Shown here piece after piece: positions 25,451 through 34,581 of a stretch of DNA of 64,000 nucleotides. Source of the stretch: Clostridium pasteurianum (lineage in GTDB: Bacteria > Bacillota > Clostridia > Clostridiales > Clostridiaceae); contig NZ_MCGV01000001.1 in assembly GCF_001705235.1 (NCBI RefSeq), positions 1,178,001-1,242,000 of the forward strand, in the 5' to 3' direction. Numbering within the stretch: position 1 is the first letter of the stretch; the number at the start of each line of letters is the position of its first letter. The notes under the pieces are model-generated. The model made no database searches and was not told where the DNA came from. It saw nothing but the letters and a program-made list of their open reading frames with translations. Both the position numbers and the translations under genes were made by a program.

Positions 25451-27382
25451 CTATTTTAAACAATGCATAAAATTCTTTGCTTTATCCCAAGAAACCTTAT
25501 AAGCTTGTCCTTTTGAGCAAAATATAGATGTTGATGTATATTCTATATCGGCATTTTTATTATAACCTATATCTTTAATTATCTTCTCCTCATTATGGCA
25601 AACATCATACCCTTCAAAAACAAAACTAATTTTTCCTTTTCCCTTAGTAAAAGATGCTACATCAGAAGGATAATCCATAAATTCTGACACAGGCCCTCTA
25701 CCACTTATAAAACAGCTGTTACCTATGGTTTGGGGTGCATCAAATTCACCATGCATCCTATTTATATCTGATAGTACTCTTCCAGTTAAATTAATATCTA
25801 CCTGTATTTTAAACTTATAAAAAGGCTCTAAGAGAATATTTTCTGTACTCTCAAGTCCCTGCCTAAGTGCTCTAAGTGTAGCTTCTCTAAAATCGCCACC
25901 ACTGGTATGTTTTATATGATGTCTTCCTGTTACTAATGTTATTTTTAAATCAGTAAGCACAGAACCTGTTAAAATACCTTTATGTTCCTTCTCAAATATA
26001 TGTGTCCTAATGAGATTTTGTTCTCCAACCGTAAGATTATCCGTGCTGCACTTACTAGAAAATGTAATTCCGCTATTCCTAAGAGCTGGTTCTATTCTAA
26101 GATGAACTTCAGCGTAATGTCTTAAAGGTTCAAAATGACCGTAACCCATAGTTTCCTTAGCTATTGTTTCTTTATACAAAACTTCACATGATCCAAAATC
26201 AATATCCATATTAAATCTATCTAATAAAACTGATTTCAATATTTCTAATTGTATTTTTCCCATAATATGTATTTCAATATTTTGAAATTTTTCATTCCAA
26301 AACACATTTAAAGATGGATCTTCTTCCTCCAAAAGCCTAAAACATTCCAAAACCTCTTTAGGATTTATCTTTTCATCAAATATCACCTTTGACTTTAAAG
26401 CTGGTACTAAATTATATTTAATACTATTTTCATGTGTACCAATAAACTCGCCAGGAGCTACATTATTTATTCCTAAAACAGCAAACAATTCTCCTGCCTC
26501 AGCAGAGCTCTTGACACTATATTTCTCACCATTATAAAATCTTATTTCATAAGGCTTTTCAATTTCACCTTTAATTTTAATCTCCTGTTTAACACTTAAA
26601 TTACCGCTAACAGCTTTCATATAAACAATTTTATTTTTATTTTTATCATGCTTTATTTTATATACCAATCCACAAAAATCTTCATTAGAATTGTATTTTG
26701 TATAAGTTATCATATGAAGTTTTTCTAAAAAATAGTCTATGCCAGAATCCTCTAATGCGGAGCCAGTAAAGCATGGAAATATTTTGTTTTTATTTATCAT
26801 TTTTTTCATTGAACTCATCCATAAATCTTTTTCATAACCAGAATTTAAATATATTTCACATATATTATCATCACGTTCTGCAATAAATTCAATAATATCT
26901 TGTGACATTTCTTGTCCTTCAAAATGAAAGATATCTTTTGTTAAACTTCTCTTAATTTCATCAATTACTTTTTCACTATCGGAACCTACCCTATCCATTT
27001 TATTAATAAAAAAGATAGTAGGCACCTTATATTTTCTAAGAAGTTGCCAAATGATTTCAGTTTGACTCTGCACACCGTCAGCACCACTTATTATCAGTAT
27101 TGCATAATCCATAACTTTAATAGATCTTTCCATTTCTGTAGAAAAATCCACATGACCTGGTGTGTCTATTAGAAAATAGGTACAGTCCTTATAATTAAAA
27201 ATAGCCTGTTCAGAAAATACGGTTATTCCTCTTTCTCTTTCCACGGAATTGTTATCCAAAAAAGAATCCTTGTGATCAACCCTTCCCCTTTTTCTTATAC
27301 TTTTTGTATGATATAAAATCTGCTCAGCAAAAGTAGTTTTCCCTGCATCAACATGAGCCAATAATCCTATAGTTTTATTCAT
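25451..27382 (-). CDS. Tet(M)/TetB(P)-type ribosomal protection GTPase
   Basis: This 643-residue EF-G-like translational GTPase has P loop AHVDAGKTT, the G2 region SVERERGITVFS, G3 DTPGHVDF and G4 NKMDR. Its length and domain content match tetracycline ribosomal protection proteins (~640 residues) rather than EF-G (~690). These proteins displace tetracycline from the ribosome. I start it at the ATG seven nt after GAGGTG. No transposon, integrase or tet leader peptide is visible, so it looks like a resident chromosomal gene. Actual tetracycline resistance is not proven by the sequence. Confidence 0.88.
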   Translation of the reverse strand: MNKTIGLLAHVDAGKTTFAEQILYHTKSIRKRGRVDHKDSFLDNNSVERERGITVFSEQAIFNYKDCTYFLIDTPGHVDFSTEMERSIKVMDYAILIISGADGVQSQTEIIWQLLRKYKVPTIFFINKMDRVGSDSEKVIDEIKRSLTKDIFHFEGQEMSQDIIEFIAERDDNICEIYLNSGYEKDLWMSSMKKMINKNKIFPCFTGSALEDSGIDYFLEKLHMITYTKYNSNEDFCGLVYKIKHDKNKNKIVYMKAVSGNLSVKQEIKIKGEIEKPYEIRFYNGEKYSVKSSAEAGELFAVLGINNVAPGEFIGTHENSIKYNLVPALKSKVIFDEKINPKEVLECFRLLEEEDPSLNVFWNEKFQNIEIHIMGKIQLEILKSVLLDRFNMDIDFGSCEVLYKETIAKETMGYGHFEPLRHYAEVHLRIEPALRNSGITFSSKCSTDNLTVGEQNLIRTHIFEKEHKGILTGSVLTDLKITLVTGRHHIKHTSGGDFREATLRALRQGLESTENILLEPFYKFKIQVDINLTGRVLSDINRMHGEFDAPQTIGNSCFISGRGPVSEFMDYPSDVASFTKGKGKISFVFEGYDVCHNEEKIIKDIGYNKNADIEYTSTSIFCSKGQAYKVSWDKAKNFMHCLK

Positions 27383-27734
27383 ATAATGCACCTCAAAATT
27401 TTTCTATAACTATATATAGTATAACAAACAATTATTTTATATTATATACTCAACTTTAAAGTCTGTTAAATAAACTTTATCATATTTATAGTATTGATAT
27501 TTTAATATTAATTTGATCTATTCAGTCTATGTGTTTTCTTTATGATTTCTTTAACATTTTCTTTCCTATGGTAATATTATGTATTAGTATTAAATAAAAT
27601 TTTAATTTTCTAATAATTTAATTAAAATTTAAGGTTAATCTTTCTTTTATTTATAAAATATGTATAATTATATATGTACACTTAAATTTAACTTTGTTAA
27701 ATGAAGAACTTACCCCTAGAAAGGAGTGATAAAT
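27383..27734. other. Divergent promoter region between the tet-like and HD-GYP genes
   Basis: This very AT-rich stretch contains several TATAAT-like words, for instance near 27410-27420 on the minus strand and 27660-27675 on the plus strand. No gene, riboswitch-like structure or clear operator was recognised. Confidence 0.4.
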
Positions 27735-29426
27735 TTGATTCAATTTTATGAGGCTACAATAAGCGAATCATCCGTTTATGAAGAAATAACTAGAAACTTA
27801 AAGAAGTTATGTTCCTTACTAGACTATCATATTGTGGGAATTATAAACTTTTCTTGCCACAAAAATTTTCTATATTCACGAAATTTACTCATCAAACAGA
27901 AGAATAGATATAAGAATTTAAACAAATCAGTTATAAAAAGGATAAGTAAATTGGAAAATCCTATAGTAAACTTACTAATACAAAAAAAAGAAATTTTATT
28001 ATACAGCAAAGATAATTCATCATATGAAACACTAGTTCCCGAAGCAAAATCAGAAATGTATATACCACTGTTTAACGAATATAACGATGATATCATCGGT
28101 TCAATTTATTTATCTAAAATAATTGTGTCAGACAAAGCCTCTGACCTTAATAAACTACATAATTCAAACACAATGAATATAATTAAAGCAATTAATACAG
28201 CATACAGAACAGCTCATCTATTACTTGAAAAAAGGCATTCTATTTTCAGCATTATAAATACATTTTCTGAAATGACAAGAGAAAAAGACCCTTTTATGCT
28301 TCTTCATCCATATCATGTAGCTAATTTTGCAAAGGAACTAGCAATAAAACTTGGTTTATCAGAAACTCTTGTAAAGAAAACCTACTTATCTGGCATACTA
28401 CATGATGTAGGGAAGATTTACATGCCAGAACATCTATTAACCAAAAAAGCTCATCTAACTGATAACGAATATGAAATAATAAAAAAGCACAGTATCTACA
28501 GTTATAATTTAATAAAAAACATAACTGGACTTGATGACATAGCTAGATTTGTAAAATATCATCATGAAAATTACGACGGAACCGGTTATCCTTGTAAACT
28601 AAGAGGGGATCAAATTCCATTAATTAGTAGAATAATTAAAGTTGCAGATTCAGTAGATGCAATGCTATCACCAAGGGCCTATAAAAAACCTAAAAATATA
28701 AATTATGTGATTTCGGAGCTCATAAGATGTAAAGGCCTCAACTTTGATCCTAGAATGACTGATGGTATGCTTGAAATATTAGCTAATCACTTAAAACCTA
28801 TGGCAAATGTGCCTTTAAACTCTATAACATGGGCAAATCTTACTCTTAGTACAGTTAAAAGAATGTACTCACTAGAAGGCATTCTTATACGGTACAATTC
28901 AGGATATTTATTCAAAACAGATAAGTTTAATTTTTCATATGATATTGATGTAAGCGAAATACAAAACAGCAGTATATATATAAGCCGAAGTACAAATGAA
29001 TTTATTGAATATAAGGCAATTGTATCCTATGTTACTGAAAATGAAGTATTTATTTCAGACTGTGAATATGTAGTCTATGAAGATTCATTTAACATACTTT
29101 GGGAATTAAAAGGTCAACTAAAATTGAGTAATTTCAAAATGTATGATGTACAAATATGTAAAATCGGTGGAAATATGCTTACATTTTATCTTCCTCAAAA
29201 TACATTACATTACTATAACAGCAATAATGGAGCTGAAACTTTTAAAATATTTTTTGATGATGGTACTGTAATAGACATAGCCGGCAGATTAAGTAAAAAT
29301 TTTACTTCAGGTGGAATTTCATATTATGATTTTGTATATTCAGATTTGCTTCCTAAAACTAAGGACGAAATTTTCAAACAACTTTTCAGACATCAGGTAC
29401 AAATAAAAAATTTATATAATAATTAA
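27735..29426 (+). CDS. HD-GYP domain phosphodiesterase with N-terminal GAF-like region
   Basis: This 563-residue protein starts at a TTG 8 nt after AAAGGAG; a GTG three codons earlier overlaps the site. Residues about 5-165 look like a GAF sensor. Residues about 180-345 form the HD-GYP domain with ILHDVGKIYMPEHLLTK and the signature HHENYDGTGYP. HD-GYP enzymes hydrolyse cyclic di-GMP. The C-terminal ~200 residues (about 365-560) form an extra beta-rich region that could be PilZ-like but lacks an obvious RxxxR motif. The gene is monocistronic and its stop is followed by repeat family A. Confidence 0.88.
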   Translation: MIQFYEATISESSVYEEITRNLKKLCSLLDYHIVGIINFSCHKNFLYSRNLLIKQKNRYKNLNKSVIKRISKLENPIVNLLIQKKEILLYSKDNSSYETLVPEAKSEMYIPLFNEYNDDIIGSIYLSKIIVSDKASDLNKLHNSNTMNIIKAINTAYRTAHLLLEKRHSIFSIINTFSEMTREKDPFMLLHPYHVANFAKELAIKLGLSETLVKKTYLSGILHDVGKIYMPEHLLTKKAHLTDNEYEIIKKHSIYSYNLIKNITGLDDIARFVKYHHENYDGTGYPCKLRGDQIPLISRIIKVADSVDAMLSPRAYKKPKNINYVISELIRCKGLNFDPRMTDGMLEILANHLKPMANVPLNSITWANLTLSTVKRMYSLEGILIRYNSGYLFKTDKFNFSYDIDVSEIQNSSIYISRSTNEFIEYKAIVSYVTENEVFISDCEYVVYEDSFNILWELKGQLKLSNFKMYDVQICKIGGNMLTFYLPQNTLHYYNSNNGAETFKIFFDDGTVIDIAGRLSKNFTSGGISYYDFVYSDLLPKTKDEIFKQLFRHQVQIKNLYNN

Positions 29427-29432
29427 AATATT

Positions 29433-29623
29433 GCGAAGTAATAGTATTTTGAAACATTAAATAAAAATCATAAGTCTAAGCTCCGAATTATAAAAATACT
29501 AAGAAATTTTAATAACTCGCTGAAAAAATGCTCAAACAAATTAAAATTTCTAAGTCTTTTTATAATTTGGAACAAGACTTATTGAATTTTATTTAAACCG
29601 TTCCCAAAATACTATTACTTCGC
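29433..29623 (+). repeat. Stop-codon-anchored palindromic repeat, family A copy 4
   Basis: Outer arms are GCGAAGTAATAGTATTTTG at the left and its complement, CAAAATACTATTACTTCGC with small changes, at the right. The apex reads AATAACTCGCT then GCTCAAACAAATT. It starts 6 nt after the HD-GYP stop codon in the common orientation. Confidence 0.8.
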
Positions 29624-30261
29624 TTAAAATAAAAGCAAGGTAAATTTTTCTCCGATTCTCTACGAAAAATACTATAACATATTATTATAGAAGAATAATT
29701 GTACCTTGCCCCAACCCCCAGTTATTATAAGATTTATAGAATTTTTTTAATGTTACAAATCAATGTTAATTACCTTTTGTCACTCTTTAATCCAATCATA
29801 ATGTTTTATACTTACATACAAGTAAAGTCTATACAATATAAAAATTTCTATAATTTCATATGCACCTTTCTCAAAATTATATTTTGTACTAAAAATACAA
29901 TAATCTTATCCTTAATATACAATAATCCAATATATATAATTCTATTGCGTAGGTATTACTGATTTGCTTTTGGAATTGCAAATCAGTATTAAAATGCTAT
30001 GCTTTTTTGTGTATTTCGCAAAAATTTGTCCTGCGTACAAACTATTTAATAATTTTTGTTCATTTTGGACATATTATCTTTTTTGAAAATGTGTTAAATT
30101 ATATATAAGATTTTTAATAATTTAATATTTGTATAGAGATTAAATTAATATTTTATTATAAACTTAGTGTGTTTTTTATCTATTTTAAATTGTATTAAAA
30201 TGCAATCACATCCATTATAAAAAAATTGAAAAATTGTAATTATACATAGGGGGTAATTAGA
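29624..30261. other. Gene-free region before the amino acid permease
   Basis: It begins with the linker seen in other family A regions (GGTAAATTTTTCTCCG at about 29640). At 29957-29988 lies an 11-bp inverted repeat TACTGATTTGC/GCAAATCAGTA. The rest is AT-rich without a coding frame that has a ribosome binding site. No riboswitch was recognised. Confidence 0.45.
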
Positions 30262-31671
30262 ATGGCGAAATCAAATTTAAAAAAAGACAATTTAAGTATA
30301 ATCGAAACTATTGCTTTATCTGTTGCAATTATAGCTCCAACTGCTGCAATGTCTATAAATGTTTCACTCATGGCAGGAAGTGCTTCTTTTTCAGTACCTC
30401 TAATATTTCTTGTATCAACTGTTGTTGTAGGTCTTGTATCTTTCTCAATCATAAAATTTAACCACTATTTTTCGAGTGCTGGTTCACTATATACCTTCGC
30501 CGGAAAAGCTTTAGGAAAGAGAGCCGGTTTTATAACTGGTTGGACATTAGTATTAGCCTATTTAACTTTAGCAGCAGGATGCTCTGCAGAATTTGGATCT
30601 TTTTTCAGTAGTCTACTAAAAGATTTTTGGGGTATTCAAGCTCCATGGCTTCCTCTTGCTTTAATAGCTTCAATTGGTATTCTAATACTTGGAATATCTG
30701 ATGCAAAAATAAGTACAAGAATAATGCTTACTATGGAAGGTTTATCAATTTTATTGATTTCAATTTTATCTATAGTTATTTTAATAAAGGTTGGTTCAAC
30801 CAAAGGTCTAAGTGCTATTCCTTTTAAAACCAATGGTACTAATTTTTCCGCACTAGCAAGTACATCAGTCTTTGCATTTTTATCATTCATAGGATTTGAA
30901 AGTGCATCAAGTCTTGGAGAAGAGACTAAAAACCCTAAGAAACTTATCCCACTTGCAATAATGAGCGCTGTATTTGTTTCTGGATTATTCTATATTGTAG
31001 TAAGCTACAGTCAGGTTATCGGCTTTGGTGTTGATGCAAAAGGTTTAAAGGCATTAACAGCTTCTTCATTACCTTTAACAGATTTATCAGGTAAATATAT
31101 TTCAAAAATTTTCGGAATGTTTTTACTTTTCTCCGCTTCACTTTCTTGTTTTTCATGTTCTTTAGGATCCGTATGTGCTGGTGCTAGAATATTATTTTCA
31201 ATGAGTAGAGACGGAATGCTTCACAAGGGTCTTTCAAATGTTCATAAAAAATATGATACTCCATATGTAGGAATTGCAGCAATATTAATTCCGGCTGTTT
31301 TGATTCAAATTCCATTGTACAAAATAAACGGAATTGATGCTTTTAACTATTTAGCAACTATAGGTTCCCTAGCTATAATAGTTTCATATTTATTTACTAG
31401 TGTAGGTGCAATAGTTTTCTTTAAACACACTAAAGAAATAAAAAATTCAAGTATAATAATTCCTGCGGTATCAATTTTACCATTAGTATACGTACTATAT
31501 TCTAACATTTATCCAGTTCCTGAATTCCCAGGAAATATTTTTCCTTATATAGTTTTAGGATGGATTGCAATTGGATTTGTATTGGGCAAAAAAGTCGTAA
31601 AAGTTCCTAGTGTCAATACTGATACATTAACTTCTGTATCAGATATGGATAAAGAAAGCTTAGGAGCTTAA
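30262..31671 (+). CDS. APC-superfamily amino acid permease
   Basis: This 469-residue protein has about 12 membrane helices. The first helix region (LSIIETIALSVAIIAPTAAM) and FLSFIGFESASSLGEETKNP in the middle are the usual APC landmarks. It should import an amino acid or amine by proton symport or exchange. The ATG follows an AGGGGG site. It is a single gene ending before a very strong terminator. The substrate cannot be told. Confidence 0.9.
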   Translation: MAKSNLKKDNLSIIETIALSVAIIAPTAAMSINVSLMAGSASFSVPLIFLVSTVVVGLVSFSIIKFNHYFSSAGSLYTFAGKALGKRAGFITGWTLVLAYLTLAAGCSAEFGSFFSSLLKDFWGIQAPWLPLALIASIGILILGISDAKISTRIMLTMEGLSILLISILSIVILIKVGSTKGLSAIPFKTNGTNFSALASTSVFAFLSFIGFESASSLGEETKNPKKLIPLAIMSAVFVSGLFYIVVSYSQVIGFGVDAKGLKALTASSLPLTDLSGKYISKIFGMFLLFSASLSCFSCSLGSVCAGARILFSMSRDGMLHKGLSNVHKKYDTPYVGIAAILIPAVLIQIPLYKINGIDAFNYLATIGSLAIIVSYLFTSVGAIVFFKHTKEIKNSSIIIPAVSILPLVYVLYSNIYPVPEFPGNIFPYIVLGWIAIGFVLGKKVVKVPSVNTDTLTSVSDMDKESLGA

Positions 31672-31732
31672 AAAATAATTAAGAATTAAAAATGATGGTA
31701 ACTTTTTCTCCGTTCCACTACAAAAACCTTTT

Positions 31733-31789
31733 AAACTTATAACTGCCTCCATTTTCCACTCTAGTGGAAATGGAGGCAGTTATAAGTTT
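31733..31789. terminator. Very long bidirectional terminator hairpin
   Basis: A stem of about 26 bp with one bulged T (AAACTTATAACTGCCTCC... and its complement) has loop TCTA. It lies between the convergent permease and nitroreductase genes, and its right arm covers the nitroreductase stop codon at 31788-31790. Confidence 0.85.
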
Positions 31790-32423
31790 ATTGGAAATCA
31801 TTAAATTTTACAAATTCGCCAATCGGTTTTCTATATCCTCTAAGTCTCTTATTTTTAGTGTCTTCTTTTCCCATTGTTATAAGCATTGATATCTCATATC
31901 TTTCAGGTATATTAAATACTTCATGCATTTTTTTAGCATCAAAGCCTATCATAGGGCATGTATCCCATCCCTTATACTTAGCTGCAAGCATAAACATCAT
32001 TGCTGAAATTGAAGAATTCCTTATTGCTTCATCATGTTTAAACTCCTCTCCACGTCCCTCATAAAGATTTTTTATATCATTTAAAATTTTTTCATAATCG
32101 AACTGTGAAATCATCTTTAAATCAACCATACCAGAATATAATTTATTGGCATTTTTATAAGCTTCTTTATCTCCTAATACTAAAATGGCTGCAGAAGCCG
32201 TATGCACTTTATATTGATTAAATGCTGCCTTTCTAAGTTCTTCCTTTTTATCTTTGTCTGTTACAACGAAGTAATTAGTATGTTGTATATTAAAGCATGA
32301 TGGTACTAGCTTCACTAACTCAAATATTTCAATAAAATCACTTTTAGGTATTTCGATCCCTTCTATAAAATTATTTGCAGAACGCCTTTCTTCAACAAGC
32401 TTTTTAAAATCTATCATAATCAT
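31788..32423 (-). CDS. Nitroreductase family protein (FMN-dependent)
   Basis: This 211-residue protein has the nitroreductase N-terminus (FKKLVEERRSANNFIEG) and LVPSCFNIQHTNYFVV, where an SxxNxQ-like FMN-contact pattern occurs. The C-terminal MLITMGKEDTKNKRLRGYRKP fits the same family. Such enzymes reduce quinones or nitro compounds with NAD(P)H. AGGAGG lies 7 nt before the ATG. It is divergent from the HxlR regulator, a common arrangement for electrophile-responsive detoxification. Confidence 0.9.
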   Translation of the reverse strand: MIMIDFKKLVEERRSANNFIEGIEIPKSDFIEIFELVKLVPSCFNIQHTNYFVVTDKDKKEELRKAAFNQYKVHTASAAILVLGDKEAYKNANKLYSGMVDLKMISQFDYEKILNDIKNLYEGRGEEFKHDEAIRNSSISAMMFMLAAKYKGWDTCPMIGFDAKKMHEVFNIPERYEISMLITMGKEDTKNKRLRGYRKPIGEFVKFNDFQ

Positions 32424-32491
32424 TTTTTTCCTCCTTGTATAGTAATATTTGATTACCGACTTACTTTATGTAACTATAATATAATAACCTG

Positions 32492-32510
32492 CTTACTTTT
32501 GTCAAGTAAG
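32492..32510. promoter_or_regulatory. Inverted repeat operator between nitroreductase and HxlR genes
   Basis: CTTACTT and AAGTAAG flank TTGTC. A further half-site CTTACTTTATGTAAC-like sequence lies about 30 nt to the left (from 32460). The position between two divergent starts fits binding by the HxlR protein. Confidence 0.6.
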
Positions 32511-32540
32511 TATGATAAAATAAGTTTAGGAGATGATTAA

Positions 32541-32849
32541 ATGAATAACATCAAATTATGCCCTCATTTCGAAGCTGCCTTTAAACTGCTTGGAAAAAGG
32601 TGGAATGGGCTTATTATACGTTCTCTTTTAAAAGGCGCAAAAAGATTTTCCGATATTCAAGAAATCATACCAAATTTAAGTGCCCGTATGCTTACTGAAC
32701 GTTTCAAGGAATTAGAAAAGGAAGGAATTATAGCACGCAAAGTATATGCTGAGACACCAGTCAGAATAGAATATGAACTAACTGAAAAAGGTAAAGACTT
32801 GGAAAAATCCATGGATGAAATTCAAAAATGGGCAGAAAAGTGGACTTAG
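32541..32849 (+). CDS. HxlR-family transcriptional regulator
   Basis: This 102-residue winged-helix protein fits HxlR throughout: LCPHFEAAFKLLGKRWNGLI, KRFSDIQEIIPNLSARMLTE, and YELTEKGKDLEKSM. The single N-terminal Cys7 sits where YodB and related redox sensors have their reactive cysteine. It probably represses the divergent nitroreductase gene and is relieved by quinones, diamide or similar electrophiles. A TAGGAGATG site precedes the ATG. Confidence 0.92.
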   Translation: MNNIKLCPHFEAAFKLLGKRWNGLIIRSLLKGAKRFSDIQEIIPNLSARMLTERFKELEKEGIIARKVYAETPVRIEYELTEKGKDLEKSMDEIQKWAEKWT

Positions 32850-32917
32850 CATATTTCCTAGAATTAGTGTATCTAAATCCAAAGGATCAATATTAAATAA
32901 CGCGATTTGTAGGAAAC

Positions 32918-32964
32918 AAAGGATGATATTTTAAAATTACTATGGTTTTAAAATGTCATCCTTT
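32918..32964 (+). terminator. Terminator after the HxlR gene
   Basis: A 19-bp stem AAAGGATGATATTTTAAAA pairs with TTTTAAAATGTCATCCTTT with one G-U pair. It is followed by ATTTGCTACTTGTTT. The remaining sequence to 33169 holds only an AT-rich promoter region with TATAAT at 33140-33145. Confidence 0.75.
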
Positions 32965-33169
32965 ATTTGCTACTTGTTTACAAATAAAACATTGATAAAA
33001 ATATCCTATTTATACTTAGTTTAATTAAATATTTCATAGCTGAAATTTGCATTTTTCTAACCACTTTCATTACTTTATTGTTATTCTTGCATTTTTAAAT
33101 TTATTTTGAAAATATAATGATTTTTTTCTTGCATTTATGTATAATAGTAATTGAAAGGAGTTGGTTAAT

Positions 33170-33325
33170 ATGTCTATATTTTTAATAGTAGGTTTAATGT
33201 TTTTTATATCAGCTTTATTACCTGAAGATTTAGATGTTTTTGCGATTCCTAAGGAATTTGAAGATTGCCCAGAGATATCACACTTAAAAGTTTATGATAA
33301 ATATTTAATAAAAAAAGGCGTTTAA
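33170..33325 (+). CDS. Small hypothetical membrane protein (51 aa)
   Basis: This 51-residue frame begins MSIFLIVGLMFFISALLPED, a membrane helix or signal-like segment, followed by LDVFAIPKEFEDCPEISHLK and a basic end. The AGGAG site 9 nt before the ATG is excellent. An upstream TATAAT and a terminator that overlaps the stop codon frame it as an independent transcription unit. No family was recognised. It could be a small membrane regulator or secreted peptide. Confidence 0.65.
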   Translation: MSIFLIVGLMFFISALLPEDLDVFAIPKEFEDCPEISHLKVYDKYLIKKGV

Positions 33326-33337
33326 AACGCCTTTTTT
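33311..33337 (+). terminator. Terminator overlapping the 51-aa gene stop codon
   Basis: AAAAAAGGCGTTT and AAACGCCTTTTTT pair, with the TAA at 33323-33325 in the loop. The T run ends the transcript right after the coding region. Confidence 0.85.
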
Positions 33338-33365
33338 ATTATAATTGAAACTAAATATTATAAAC

Positions 33366-33623
33366 CTATTCTTCTTTATCGCCTTCGATGTTTTTTATAA
33401 TTGCCACTTCATCAGGCAAATCTCCTATTTCAATTTTTATTTCTGTACCAGCATCTATTAATTTATTGTTATTATCTTTAAGATAACTAGAAAGATTGTC
33501 TTGAGTAACATCACTTTCTTTATTAACAATGACAGACATCTTACTTACCTTGATTATTTTTCCCCTTTTGCAACACTCCGTAAGTCCATCCGATATTTTA
33601 CTTAGCAGCTTAATATTCTGCAC
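33366..33623 (-). CDS. Hypothetical protein (85 aa)
   Basis: This protein starts at a GTG with GGGGG six nt upstream. It contains CCKRGKIIKVSKMSVIVNKE in the middle and a strongly acidic C-terminus (IKNIEGDKEE). The GKIIKV...VIV pattern suggests a small beta-barrel, but I recognise no family. It lies downstream of the barnase/barstar terminator on the same strand and appears to be a separate gene. Confidence 0.55.
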   Translation of the reverse strand: MQNIKLLSKISDGLTECCKRGKIIKVSKMSVIVNKESDVTQDNLSSYLKDNNNKLIDAGTEIKIEIGDLPDEVAIIKNIEGDKEE

Positions 33624-33693
33624 ACTTCATACCCCCACTTTAACTTTATATATAATTTATACAAAGGAACATAAAATAATATTCCTAGCAAAG

Positions 33694-33733
33694 CAAAAAA
33701 CAGTTGGATAATACTTGGGGGGTAATCCAACTG
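33694..33733 (-). terminator. Terminator of the barnase/barstar operon
   Basis: A 9-bp stem CAGTTGGAT/ATCCAACTG is followed on the minus strand by TTTTTTGC. Outside it the sequences AGCAAAGC and GCTTTGCT also pair. It lies about 90 nt past the barstar stop codon. Confidence 0.8.
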
Positions 33734-33820
33734 CTTTGCTTATACTTAATTCATTAATTATTAGCTTATAGTCATAATACTACTTAATTATTAACGTACT
33801 ATATATAATTTATTAACTGT

Positions 33821-34099
33821 TTATAAATTAATCTCTATCTTCAGTTTACCATGAAAATATCTCTCAGCCTTTAATAGAACTTCAGCTGTCATATCAGCAT
33901 ACTCTCCTAAATAATTTTTACTCTCATTAAAATTTTCCCATACTATATTCAGTGGTATTGCAATATCCCCTGTTAAGCAATCCCAAAGTGCATCTAAGTT
34001 TTCACCATAGTATTCAGGTAAATCTAGCTTTTCCTTTAATATTAAATGAAGTGATTTCTTATCTTTTAAATTTTTGCCGTCAATTATTACTTTCCTCAT
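33821..34099 (-). CDS. Barstar-like ribonuclease inhibitor
   Basis: I start this 92-residue protein at the ATG eight nt after AAAGG. It matches barstar: RKVIIDGKNLKDKKSLHLIL, YYGENLDALWDCLTG and the C-terminal AERYFHGKLKIEINL. Barstar binds and blocks barnase in the cytosol with conserved Asp/Glu residues on its second helix. The gene lies 17 nt downstream of the barnase homologue, so toxin and inhibitor are cotranscribed. Confidence 0.93.
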   Translation of the reverse strand: MRKVIIDGKNLKDKKSLHLILKEKLDLPEYYGENLDALWDCLTGDIAIPLNIVWENFNESKNYLGEYADMTAEVLLKAERYFHGKLKIEINL

Positions 34100-34116
34100 A
34101 AGCATCACCTTTGAAT

Positions 34117-34581
34117 TTAATAATAACGTGTAAATGTTTGATAATGATCTGATGTACCATAAATTAGTCCATCATTAGAATATATTATCCTGTCTGCGCC
34201 TCTATGTCCACCAAAATAATTTATATCACATTCATGCCACACTCTTCCTCTTCTACTTGGAAGAGCTCTTTCAGAATTAGTAAATATGTCTCCTCCTATA
34301 CTTTTACCATAAGCATAATCCCATAAATCTTTGCCAGGTTGCCATCCTAAATCTTCTGCTTCTTCCTTTGTAATATAATTATCTGGGAGGCATCCATATT
34401 GATGTATATAATCTGCTACGCCCTGAAAGTCATTTATTGTAGTTTCGGTATATTCTGCTCCATAATAACTGTTTTGAGTACCAGCAGTATAAGCCTTAAC
34501 ATTAATCGTATTACCAAATAAAGTTGTAAAGAACATAAAAATTATAGATAAGCAAATTGCAACAAAACTGTTCCTTTTCAT
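34117..34581 (-). CDS. Secreted barnase-family ribonuclease
   Basis: This 154-residue protein starts at MKRNSFVAICLS with an AGAGGTG site. A signal peptide (about residues 1-30) precedes the mature enzyme. Residues 50-154 align closely with barnase: INDFQGVADYIHQYGCLPDN, YGKSIGGDIFTN, and TSDHYQTFTRYY. The catalytic triad Glu117, Arg131 and His146 shows the same spacing as Glu73, Arg87 and His102 of barnase. It should cleave RNA outside the cell, and barstar protects the producer. A two-gene toxin and immunity operon. Confidence 0.95.
   Translation of the reverse strand: MKRNSFVAICLSIIFMFFTTLFGNTINVKAYTAGTQNSYYGAEYTETTINDFQGVADYIHQYGCLPDNYITKEEAEDLGWQPGKDLWDYAYGKSIGGDIFTNSERALPSRRGRVWHECDINYFGGHRGADRIIYSNDGLIYGTSDHYQTFTRYY

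Noticed and set aside
29699-29962. 87-residue open frame on the plus strand
   Set aside because: TTG start without a binding site; Tyr/Ile/Phe-rich composition as expected from random AT-rich DNA.
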